In this document: one piece after another, positions 54,718 to 64,000 of the stretch | Numbering within the stretch: the first letter of the stretch is position 1 | Layout: each line of letters begins with the position of its first letter | From: Papiliotrema nemorosa | Lineage: Eukaryota; Basidiomycota; Tremellomycetes; Tremellales; Rhynchogastremaceae | Length of the DNA: 64,000 bases | Direction: 5' to 3' | Assembly (NCBI GenBank): GCA_032158125.1 | Contig: JASKOT010000001.1 | Location: 1,302,001 to 1,366,000, forward strand | Notes under the pieces: generated by a model | Databases searched by the model: none | Seen by the model: the letters and a program-made list of their open reading frames with translations, nothing else | Told to the model about the DNA's origin: nothing | Translations under genes and position numbers: made by a program

Positions 54718-56668
54718 ATGTCGTCGTTCCCGCAGAAATTCAAATCGACAGTCTCGCACTGGCAAGCAACCGCAAGTTTCCTCTACCTCCACCTTTGTTG
54801 TCGACTGGTTGGACTGATAAGACAGAATAGGGGACTTGACACGTTGTACAATCACGGTCGAGATGCACCTTTACCCACAGAAGAGGTAGACTACGCGATC
54901 ATTGGCGCAGGGATGACTGGTACGTCTGGACTTTGACCGGCTGCTTTTGCCTGACCCTCCGCGAGGGTGGAGGGATGTGGCTAATGTCGATTATAGGTGT
55001 GTCCCTTGCGTATGCATTGACGAGGGAGGGTGTCGCTCCGAATGCAAAGATTGTACTGCTAGAAGCGAAAGATGTGGCTTCGGGAGCATGTGAGTTTGCC
55101 AGGCGTCAACATGTACAGTAGATCGACGTTGATGGCCAGCTGGCAGAAACGGAGGTCATGTCGCACCTTGGTCTTTCCAGAATTGGTACAATATCATGCG
55201 ACCCTACGACAAGGGCGGAGCCGGGTTAAGCTCTGAAGAAGCTTTGGACGTGTTACAGCTCGAGAGGGACAATTTGGCTTATGTGGGCGAGACGGTCTGG
55301 GAGAATGGTTGGGAGGTGGATTTCTGGAAAGGGGAGAAGATTGAAGGTGAGCTTGATTGTCTCCTATTTTCCTTACTGAAGTTTCTCACTGGAGATGGTC
55401 GGGACAAGTATTTAGACAGCTGATGACAGTCTGTGTGACTGAGAAAGAAACTGCAAAAATGACAATCGCGTATAATGGATGGATTGAAGCACTGGGTAAA
55501 AGTGAGAAATACAAGTTCAGTCAACCCGATTGGACATGGATCGACGATCCGACAGAGGCTGAAAAGGTGAACCGAGACATCCTCCCGATCCGAGCTCGAG
55601 GAAGACTGACATCCAGATTTCCCGGATCAAAAATACGTTGGGGATCTCGAGAGGTCCCGCAGGATCTGTTCATCCACACAAACTCGCCACGCATTTCCTC
55701 AAAGCCGCTCTGGCTACTGGACAAGTGGAGTTCTTCTCCTGGGCCCCGGTCAAAAATTTCGAGCAAGATTCGTCTGGCGGCTGGGAGGTGGATGCAGGGG
55801 ATAGGGGAGTGATCAAAGCGAAAAAGGTGATCGTTTGCACGAATGCTCATACGAGGCATCTCTTCCCTGGTCAACCGATAGACAAGCAGTGAGCCTCCAC
55901 TCATCTTTACACGTCTTGATCGGGGCGAAGAGGCGCATGGCTCATTGTTCAGCTTGACACCGTTCCAAGCTCAAGCGGCGAACGTTACGCCTCCGCCATC
56001 TTACTCTGGCACAAACGCCCTCAAATACACGATAGTAGCTGAAAAAGGACCCTACCTCATTCAAACGCCTCATTCGGGGATCGTACTCGGTCTACCGGAA
56101 GCCACCGGTTTTGACGCAGGGATCAGTAAGAAGAAGGACATTTACGAGAATACGGACGATAGTTATGTCAAGCCGGAACATCAAAAGTGTGAGTCACCGA
56201 CTCGACGATCGGCGGCTATAGCGGATGGCTGATGGCTGATGTGTAGGGCTAGGGGAGTACTGCAAGAAGAATTTTATAGGTTGGGGAGAGGAGGCGCCTG
56301 GAGAAGGTGCACTAAGGACTTGGAGCGGGATCATCTGTAACTCGAGGGACATGTTACCTCTTGTCGGGGAAGTCCCAGATATGGAGGGTCTATACATCGC
56401 AGTCGGTTTCCACGGTATGTTGTAGGGTTCAGCTGCATACTCGAGCTAACGGACAGGTCACGGGATGGCCAGGATCCCTCAAACCTCTCGATGTCTCGCC
56501 AAACTACTTACCACAGGTCAATGGCCTGAAGAACTCCCATCGACGTACAAGATCACCTCGGAGAGAATGGAAAAGGCTCAGGAAGCACCTCCGTTTATCA
56601 CTCAGTCGGAGCGAGATGGCAGTTGGAACTGGTTTGGAAAGAAGGAAGCTCCCAGTCTGGTCCGGTAG
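54718..56668 (+). CDS. FAD-dependent oxidoreductase (DAO family)
   Basis: Flavoenzyme of the D-amino-acid/amine oxidase superfamily. The dinucleotide-binding DYAIIGAGMTGVSLAYALTR is split by an intron after GMT; then KIVLLEAKDVASGA/SGRNGG (intron near 55094, acceptor chosen so that the frame keeps SGRNGGH), WSFQNWYNIMRPYDKGGAGL, IKAKKVIVCTNAHTRHLFPG, a substrate-domain region with NALKYTIVAEKGPYLIQTPH, RTWSGIICNSRDMLPLVGEV and the closing GLYIAVGFHGHGMARIPQTS. It resembles cytosolic enzymes related to gamma-glutamylputrescine oxidase and the fungal YP_/FAD amine oxidases; substrate cannot be predicted. An N-terminal extension of about 60 residues precedes the FAD site. Confidence 0.85.
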
Positions 56669-57770
56669 GTTGATAGGTCTTTTTTGATACACGTAGAGGG
56701 TGGGATGTGTTGTATTTGTGGGAGATGTATTGCAATCGATGTCACATGTGGAAGGGTACGATCGAGGCGTGAGACTCGATGCCATGTGGTGTAATTTATG
56801 ATATCCTCCTTGACGGCTCAGCCTTTGCGACAGGTTTATAACCCCTGGTTGATGAAGTGAGCATCTGGCCACAAAGATATACACCGCACGGCGATCTGAG
56901 TAGTTTGCCTGGGTGCATCTCACATGTCCTCCTCTACACCAACGTTGACGCCAGACATACGGCACGAGGGATTGGATTTCGGAACCATGGGATACTCACC
57001 ACACAGGCGTAAAGCCAAGTCAACCTGGTCTCTTCTGCGGCGCAGTTTAAGAAGGCTCGGGGAACGCCAGACGCCCCGTTAGCGAATCGGTGGAGGAAGT
57101 GCTTACTGCACATTTATATCAATCTTGCTCAGCCGAGTGGCGAGAGTCTGCTTGATGGGGTGTCGCAGCTGGTGATCAATACCACATGAGACACTGATCG
57201 CTCAACAGCGCTAGAATGGTTATAGTGGAGAGATTGAAAATCAGGTTGAAGCATGAATTCCTCCTTGATATATACACATCAAGCGGCGTCGTCAAATGTA
57301 TGTCCATACGTCGATACATATACTGTACGATCCCTGTACTCCACATGAGATCAACCGAGTGCTGTAAGCACCGTGTGAACATCTATCAAGCGAGGCAGAA
57401 CACGGAGCTCTGATTCACGATGACGAGACAAACGTGCAAACTGCACGTCAGAGATAAGAGTCGACTACAAAAGACCCCGTCCATCTGGACGTGTTTCGCC
57501 GGGTGCTCTCCAGTACAGTATAAAGGGATGAAAGGATCGATTTATTCTTATCGTACAGTACACGTTCGGTTATTTTTGCCCACATGACACATACTCATCC
57601 GGATGGCAGGGTCTCTGACGTGATTTGGTGTACTGTACATACAGAACAGTGGGGATCAAACGCTGGATCCTTGTGTACAGCACTTGTACCGCACAACATC
57701 GCTCTCTCCCTATTCAACCCGGATCATCACCTGCATTTAGCTCATCTAGCTGTTATCGACTGCTTTCAAG
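56669..57770 (+). promoter_or_regulatory. Upstream region and TATA promoter of small gene at 57771
   Basis: 1.1 kb. TATA box AGTATAAAGG at 57517-57526, directly followed by TGAAAGGATCGAT at 57529-57541. Several TACTGTAC/GTACAGTA copies (about 57310, 57512, 57554, 57629) and an inverted repeat at 57432-57448. The ATG is about 245 bases from the TATA box, so the leader may be long or spliced. Confidence 0.5.
57432..57448. repeat. Inverted repeat ACGTGCA-AAC-TGCACGT
   Basis: Perfect 7-base arms with a 3-base spacer, about 70 bases before the TATA box of the orphan gene at 57771. Possible binding site of a dimeric regulator. Confidence 0.5.
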
Positions 57771-58259
57771 ATGTCGGACACCACCTATACGATGCCCAAT
57801 GCACTCACCAAACGAGCTCTGAAAAGCGCACTGGAAGGTGATGGTTTGACAGTCTTCTACAAGCCACCCAGTGTTTCCAGGTCAGAACTACCAAAGTTCC
57901 GATCAGCCTTGAGGGCGGTCTTCAATCAGGTGCAATCCCCCTTGGGACCAACCATCAGTGATTGTGCCCAGACAGTCGTCAATCATGAGATGTGTTCGGC
58001 AGAAATGCCGCAATGTACAGCTCGAGATGTCGACTCGTGGCAGAACACCGAAAGTCGAGGTTCAAAGAGATGGATTCAGTTGGGGATCCTCCGAGACTTC
58101 TATGAACACGTCGATCTTGTCAGATTCGGGGGCGCGGTCCCTGAGGGGGGATCTGTGGTCGATGAGACGACGGAATATGTGGTTCGAGATCCCGAGTTCA
58201 ATCTCACCGATGTGATGAGCAGGTTAACAAGGATCGAGGATCAGCTAACTCGACTTTAA
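57771..58259 (+). CDS. Small orphan protein, 162 aa, intronless
   Basis: Open frame from ATG (context caagATGtc) to TAA. Begins MSDTTYTMPNALTKRALKSA. The middle has several Cys (DCAQTVVNHEMCSAEMPQCT), then KRWIQLGILRDFYEHVDLVR and a C-terminal amphipathic helix (DVMSRLTRIEDQLTRL) that recalls KMDRIIDLLE of the protein at 3522. No signal peptide or membrane segment. Same TATA/AAAGGATCGAT promoter style as the other orphan genes. Function unknown. Confidence 0.6.
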   Translation: MSDTTYTMPNALTKRALKSALEGDGLTVFYKPPSVSRSELPKFRSALRAVFNQVQSPLGPTISDCAQTVVNHEMCSAEMPQCTARDVDSWQNTESRGSKRWIQLGILRDFYEHVDLVRFGGAVPEGGSVVDETTEYVVRDPEFNLTDVMSRLTRIEDQLTRL

Positions 58260-58645
58260 GAGTTTGACCTGCAAAGGGGGTGAACCGTGGATGGGATGTA
58301 TGCGTAGGAATGCTGATGATCTGATGTGCTGAGAAGTATGAGTATTCATAGGGTTGGTTCTGTTGCGCTGTGTGATACTTGCCGGATAGCGTATGAATCA
58401 TTTGTACAGGGTGCCACTCGTGATCTTCTCGCGTCCACAGTGGAGACCGAAACAGAAGGACGAAAAATATATACATGCGTAGGTATTGTGTCTGCTTTGC
58501 CTACCTCTAGCGCAGCTAAAGCAGATGCAGATCCTTGGTCGAATCTGCGGAGATCGGTGCGCGACCCACAAAGTCTTTCCAAAGCACAATTTTTTATCCG
58601 CCTCTTCGCTGGCATTCCTTCTTTTCTTTGGTCACCAAGGCCCTT
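58260..58645. other. Convergent 3' region between small orphan gene and TUP1
   Basis: 386 bases of 3' UTR sequence from both sides; overlapping short ORFs on both strands are not supported. Confidence 0.4.
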
Positions 58646-61020
58646 CTACGCCGCCGGCTCATACTTCCATATCCTCGCCATGCAGTCTCCACTTCCACTA
58701 GCCAAATGATTGCCCGTCCTAGCCAGATCGATCGAAATGACACTGTTTTTGTGACCTTGCAGCATGAATTGCGCTTGGCCAGTGGCGATATTCCAGAATT
58801 GTATGGATCGGTCTTTGGACCCAGAGACGACCCATTGTCCATCAGGGGAGATGGCGACTGATAGAACGTAATCCTGCTTGTCAGACTTGGCCGGGAAAAC
58901 CCTCCTTGACCGATGATCGGTCGACTGAGGGGGTAGGGGCAAAGCAAGGACCAAGACTCACCTTGTGACCGTTAAGGGTGGATTGACACGTCCCAACATT
59001 CTTCTCATCCTTCCCACTGGGTCCGCTCTCCACGACCCTCTTGGTTCCGGTGAGATCCCAGACTCGAAGCGTCCTATCAAGCGATCCAGACACCAGAGAC
59101 TTTCCGTCGGGCGAGAATGCCACGCTAAGTTGTTAGCAGATGCTCTGACGGCAAGTTTCAACTGACCTGTAAACCGAATCCTTGTGCCCCTTCAACCTCT
59201 CAACCTGTTGACCAGTCTGGACGTTCCACACTCGAACCATGGTATCCAAAGATCCAGCCGCTACCAGCTTTCCATCCGGTGACACTGAAATCAACATGAT
59301 GCACTCCACATAGCAGCACAACTCACGGGCAACGGAGGTGATTCCCGCATCGATCGGTCCATGCTCATTGTGCAAAAAGTCGTCGATCCTCAGGTCAAAC
59401 ACACAGATACCCTTTTCAATATCCCAAATCCTAGCAGACTTGTCTCCTGATCCAGAGACGAGGTATCGACCATCTCGAGAGAAGTCGAGAGAATAGATTT
59501 CTTGCATGTGACCTTGCAAGAGGTGTCTGATTCGTTTTTGCTTGATATCCCAGATCTACTGAATTAGCTTTCAGTTGAGGGACATATACAATGGTAGCTG
59601 ACCCTGATTTGACGATCTTCAGCTCCTGTTGCGAGGAATTTCCCGTCAGGGGAGAAGCAGATACTTCGGATGTAAAGATCGCCTGTTCGATTTGTCGACT
59701 CGTCTAGCAGCACGCTACAGCGTAAACGGGGTTTCCAGGTCTGATATGCTGCACCTACCAAACTTTTCCTCCTGTCTTTACGTCGTAAATCTGGGCAGTC
59801 CTGTTACAACCCGTCGCCAGGTATTTTCCGTCATTGGAGAACTTTACACAGCAGACGACACTTGTCGTCAGCGATAGACACTGGCAGACAGAGTAACACT
59901 GACGTCTCGTGCGTCAAGGTATGGACTAGTTGCACATCGAGCAGCTTCTTCGACTGGCTAGACCATACGGCGAACCAATCACTGCCCTCTTTCTTCAACT
60001 CGCGAGATACATTGTCTGGGTCGAGGTCTGACAATAGGGGTGGAGGAGAGGTAGGAGCAGCAGGTCGATCTCTTGCTTGTCTTTCAGGTGATACGGGTCG
60101 GGGAACTGGAGGAGGGTAGGGTGATCGGGCTGCAATGAGCTGTGAGGCAATACAAGGAAAGTCCACTCACCTCGAGCCAAATCTCCGTTGAGAGGTGGTG
60201 GTCCTCCTGGGAGACCGCCGGGAATCTCAGGTCGAGGGTACGCTGGTCTATCTGGATCACCCCTTGATGGGGAAGTCCCGCTCGGTCCTGGTCCTCCTGG
60301 AACGGGTCCGGGGCCTGCGATCACTGCTGCAGATCCACCTCGAGCCTCCAGCTCTCGCCTGAGACGCGCAATCTCCCCTTCGTAACTGAGCGTAAGCAGA
60401 TACCCCTTGATTCGAGTGTCGAGTGACAAACGATTCTCTAGCTCGAGCATGGGTCGCTTCGAGTTCATATAGGCTCTGCCTAATCAATCCCAACTCGTTG
60501 ATCTGCGATTGGACTTGGCGTCAGTGGACTCCCCCTCAATAAGGAAACACGATGAGTGGTACCCACTCTTTTGCTCATAATCGTCCCTCTGTTGTTTCCA
60601 TACATTCCCATCCTGGCTGGCAGCATCAAACTCTCCTTTGATGAGTTCGAAGAATTCGGCCAAACGGGGGTTTGTAGCCGAGCCTCCAGCCAGAACTGAT
60701 GGGTTGGCAGGGGGCGCGGTGGAAGGTGCTAGGCGGTGATGCTGCGTTGCCGTCGCCGTCGCGGGAGAGGGAGCAAGAGAAGGTCGTGAACGCGCAGGTG
60801 TGGGGATGGGCGTGGAGGCAGATGCAGGATCGGCAGATAAGATTTGTTCACGTGAAGGATTGGCTTGAGCGAGCGGTACCATATAGCCCATGGAACGATG
60901 AGACCCTTGGCGAACAAAGACAAAGTTGGGGTTTTGCGTGTGCGAGTGAGAGTGGGATTGGGAGTGTGGGCGAGAGTTGGATGAGTGGTTGGGTGTGGGA
61001 TTGGAATTGGAAGGGATCAT
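58646..61020 (-). CDS. TUP1: Transcriptional co-repressor Tup1
   Basis: General co-repressor that works with Ssn6/Cyc8 in the nucleus. After a low-complexity N-terminus ([15 protein letters not shown], His/Ser repeats; ATG at 61020) comes the Tup_N tetramerisation helix ([57 protein letters not shown]), a Pro/Gly-rich linker, and [20 protein letters not shown]. Seven WD40 blades follow: [140 protein letters not shown], ending RIWKYEPAA. Many short introns. In Cryptococcus-like fungi Tup1 affects mating, iron use and quorum responses (established for the family). Confidence 0.95.
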
Positions 61021-61759
61021 GATCAGCTATGTTGACGGACGGACAAGAGACAGAGAAAGGAAGACGAATGTCGTCGCCGAGGATTGTGGGTGTTGAGGGG
61101 GGATGAGGAATGAGGGAGGTGTGGCCCGTGCAGCGAGAGAGGTGGTCTGGGGGTAGTGACGATGGATCAACATTCCCCCTTCCCCTTCCTTCCACCTCTC
61201 CCTCCTCCCTCCCCGTCTGTTTTGATGGAGGATTTACCCGTGGAGGCACCTGGTAACAGCAAAGAACAAGGTGACTCACGTTGTAGATCCCTGGTGGCTG
61301 CATGGCGCTGTGCAGCTATGTATCTGGGAGATGTCGCGAGAGGTAGAGTGGATAGGTCGGAGTAGTGAAGAAGAATCTACGACGAAGGTGAGTCGCGGGG
61401 ATAGGAATAAATGGCGTGGCTCTCTGCCAGAGGGGGGAAGGGATCGAAGGGGAGGGAGGGGCAGAGGTGCACCGAATCTAGAATTAAGGGTGTCCCTGAT
61501 AGATCAAAACCCTGAGCTACAGCGATTGCCCCTGAAGTAACAGCTTATTTACAACATGGCCTCTGCTCTCACGCCTATACGCCATGATACGGTGGCAATA
61601 TATCAGGAACGACCTGGGACGTACGACACGTGGAGAGATACAAGAAGCAGGAGTATAGGCTTGCGATCTAAGCGGAAATAGGCGGACAAAGCACATCGCG
61701 TCTTCTATGCCATGTCGTTTCCTCGATTGTCTACCAAGTCCTATCCCCGCCAGTCCATC
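61021..61759. promoter_or_regulatory. Divergent promoter between TUP1 and RRM-like gene
   Basis: 739 bases between start codons. C/T-rich on the + strand near 61170-61220 and GA-rich at 61430-61460. Short ORFs are not supported. No TATA box is clear. Confidence 0.4.
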
Positions 61760-62864
61760 ATGGTCAGAACAAACAAGCCATACGCCGTAAGCAATGTCAC
61801 CTGTCATCAGTTATATAGCTCACTCTTCAGCGCGAGCAGCCATACAAAAAAGGCAACCCCGACGCACCGGGAACATGGAAACACGACCTGCATCAATCCA
61901 AACCCTCCCTCGCCAACCGAATCTCTTCGGCTCCATCTTCTTCTCGCCCTTCGCTGCTCAGTCGCATTTCTGGTGGCAAAGGGAAAGAGCTTCTACCCTC
62001 TGCTGCATCGGGGTCGAAACTTCACGGGTTTGGGGTGAATCCGCCTGCCAACCCGTCAAATCTCAACGCTGGGGTGGAACTTCTCCCTTCGACAACTAGG
62101 CGCGCAAATCGGGGAATCAGTGGGAAGAGTCGACTGGTCGATTCTGGTTTGAATGCCGCTTTGGGTATCAACCAACCTAGGAGGAGTAATGTCAGACCGT
62201 TAGTGTCCCAGGGAGAAGACATATCGATGGATGGGCCTGTGCAGGGCGTGAGCATCATGGGTGCGGCGAGGGGCACAACATGGGTCAGAGTGGAGAACCT
62301 AGCGCAAGGGACAACACCAGAAGATGTAGTGGTATGTCGGACCGAATTTCACTTTGATTGTCGCTGACTATCAGTCGGCATTTGCCCCTGCGCCAATATC
62401 CAACGCAAGATTAGGCTCCAGCTCGACGTCAGGACTGGTCACTGTCGAGATTGAACTTGCATCAAAAGCCGACGCGGAGGAGATTGTCAAGGCGTACAAC
62501 GGAGCAGTGGCAGATGGGAACGCCCTCGTCGTGTCTCTCATACGTCAAGGCCTGGCAGAGCGGATGGGTCGGGGTGTGAAGCCTGCTCCAGCACCAGTGT
62601 CGAGACCCCAAGCCTACGCTCAGCCAAGGCAAGAGCTTCTCGCGCCAAGTGGATCCAAGTGAGCTTTCTGGGGATGGTCTGACAGTCAGTCGAGGAGACT
62701 GACAGTGTAGCAAAATGTACTCCGACACAATCTTGGCTTCGGATCCCACTAGCAGTATCATCACTCTGGCCGAGGAACAGGAAGCGGCTAGAAACCAACG
62801 GGCCAGTGCATGGCAGAAGCATGGACCTACATTGTCGCAGCGGATCGGCGTGGGTAGGAGGTAA
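61760..62864 (+). CDS. RRM-like putative RNA-binding protein
   Basis: Four exons: MVRTNKPYA (61760-61786) / REQPYKKGNPDAPGTWKHDL... / SAFAPAPISNARLG... / NKMYSDTILASDP..., about 315 residues. The N-terminal KKGNPDAPGTWKHDLH box resembles short conserved motifs in mRNA-export/Aly-like proteins. The middle holds a probable RRM: TWVRVENLAQGTTPEDVV (beta1-alpha1), then SNARLGSSSTSGLVTVEIEL (RNP1 position) and ASKADAEEIVKAYNGAVADG. Both flanks are disordered and Arg-containing; the end GPTLSQRIGVGRR is basic. RNA binding is inference from fold pattern; exact family not recognised. Confidence 0.65.
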
Positions 62865-63067
62865 AGGCGGCACTGCTACGAGAGGCGTGCGATGATAAAA
62901 TCATTAGTCGGCCATGCTCAGATGGCAGCGGTCGAACAGACATGGGGAAGGAGAAAGCGCGTACTGTACATGCATTGACAATCGTCATCAGCTACAAATC
63001 ATCATCTCAACCAAGGCGTCCCAAACTATATACTCGTCTTGTCATGCACCTCCCTCTCGGCAATCGC

Positions 63068-64000
63068 CTAGTCCAGGTCCATTCCCTTGACCTCCTTTTG
63101 GATCCTTTCAACCCCTCCAGCCTTCTTGATCATTCGCTTGATCTCCCCTTGGGTCTTCTGCCAGACATTCAATTTGAGGTCCCCAGCCATAGACTCCACA
63201 TCGTCCCCGTGCTTCTCCACCAAGAGGTGTAACCATGTCTTTTCAGAGGTGGAAGTGTATCGTTTGACAGGTGCTGAAGTCGCTGCCAATGCTTCCAGGG
63301 CTGTATGTCAGTTCGCACTCGATCATCCGACCCATTCTTTCCATTCTCCATATCCCATATCCCGTTTGCACAGGGCGAGATCTCAAGGTGCAGACTGAAA
63401 AGGAGAGGTGGGTATGTTTGAAGGATGAAAGGCGACTTACACCTCACAACATCCGTTTTGGCCTGTACGACTCGTTCCTCCTCCTCTTCCTCCTCCTCCT
63501 CATCCTCGTCGACATCCTCACCTTCATCCGCGCCCCCGCTCTCGTCTTCAGGCAAGATGATATCAATGACGTTCCCTTGTTCATCCCTCACAATCCGCCC
63601 ATACCCCACCACAGCACTTTTCAACATCTCATCTTCGTCCGTCAGGCTACTCCCCTGTCCTTTGCCTTGTCCAGGGAGGAAGGGGAGTTTGGCAGAGTGA
63701 GATCGGGAAGAAGAGGGTCCTTGAGGGAGGGGAATGGAGGATAGTAGTCCCAATGCGGCGTAGCTGAGATCAGCACCGTCACAGCCTTAGTAAGATACAC
63801 AAGTTGCTCCAGCAGAGAAGACTTAGAATAACCAAGCTGGACTATTGGGTGGCAGGATGAAAAGTCTGCTCACTTTTGGAAAACCGTCTTCTTCTTGTCC
63901 CATCCCGCTTGTAACACCTCGGGCCCCTTCAATGGCGGCGCTTTCTTCAGTTTGTGGTGGAGCCGCCTCTTGACGCTCAAACTCGGTTTGGTCGACTTGT
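63068..64000 (-). CDS. NOP16: Ribosome biogenesis protein Nop16 (5' end outside window)
   Basis: Nucleolar factor for 60S subunit assembly, cut by the right edge. Right part: basic KPSLSVKRRLHHKLKKAPPL, KGPEVLQAGWDKKKTVFQK (the WDKKKTVxQN signature of Nop16). Then MGLLSSIPLPQG-type linker, VGYGRIVRDEQGNVIDIILP, an acidic run (E/D, coded at 63478-63520), and the C-terminal RYTSTSEKTWLHLLVEKHGD, DVESMAGDLKLNVWQKTQGE and IKRMIKKAGG, as in the family. Stop TAG at 63068-63070. Converges with the RRM-like gene 200 bases away. Confidence 0.9.

Noticed and set aside
1..64000. tRNA genes, transposons, telomere repeats, CRISPR arrays
   Set aside because: B-box-like GGTTCGA strings found were inside coding exons; no terminal repeats, transposase or reverse transcriptase motifs, telomere runs or spaced repeats were seen.

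Overview
The window is nuclear DNA of a basidiomycete fungus, most likely a tremellomycete (Cryptococcus/Kwoniella/Tremella-like). Most genes are broken by many short introns (about 34-60 bases, GTNNGN...CTNAC/CTGAC...AG with the branch point close to the acceptor). Genes sit close together on both strands, and the protein set is fungal (Tup1, Spt8, Cdc16/Apc6, Erv14, Vma8, Nop16, Cdc25-type RasGEF, Zn2Cys6 factor, SUR7/PalI-like protein, glyoxal oxidase). I saw no tRNA, rRNA, transposon or CRISPR array. Exon structures were worked out by eye from reading frame, splice signals and family motifs.

Layout, left to right: 3' part of a DNAJC11-like protein (1-1314, +); four-TM SUR7/PalI-like protein (1645-3025, +); a cluster of small, mostly intronless orphan genes with strong TATA boxes (3522-3884, 4641-5003, 5870-6613, 8564-9037, all +) with a PDP-type PP2C phosphatase inside it (6899-8237, +); APC/C subunit Cdc16 (9294-12327, +); a 2.1 kb gap rich in C+T that leads into a secreted, probably GPI-anchored glyoxal oxidase (14436-16570, +); a large TBC RabGAP (17196-21784, +); SDR oxidoreductase (22020-23498, -); Zn2Cys6 transcription factor (23954-26817, -); orphan 460-aa protein (27436-28818, +); a 2.3 kb gap; Bni4/Afr1-like protein (31110-33920, +); SH3-WW-WW RasGEF (34863-40003, +).

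A second orphan cluster follows on the minus strand (40381-43009), where two related small proteins and a probable decayed or unresolved third copy each sit behind the same two-part promoter. Then SPT8 (43397-45909, -) and VMA8 (46210-47307, +) share a divergent promoter; a second PDP-type PP2C (47718-49555, +); disordered orphan (50532-52652, +); ERV14 (52909-53928, +); FAD oxidoreductase (54718-56668, +); another TATA-driven orphan (57771-58259, +); TUP1 (58646-61020, -); RRM-like protein (61760-62864, +); and the 3' part of NOP16 (63068-64000, -).

The most interesting signal is the dispersed set of small orphan genes. They have sharp TATA boxes, a recurring AAAGGATC(GAT) element and, at three sites in 2 kb, an ATCCTTTCA...GA[GC]AACCTTT pair with 21-22 base spacing. 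One of the two PP2C genes carries a version of the same element. This looks like an uncharacterised, lineage-specific regulon of expanding small proteins; its function cannot be read from the sequence.
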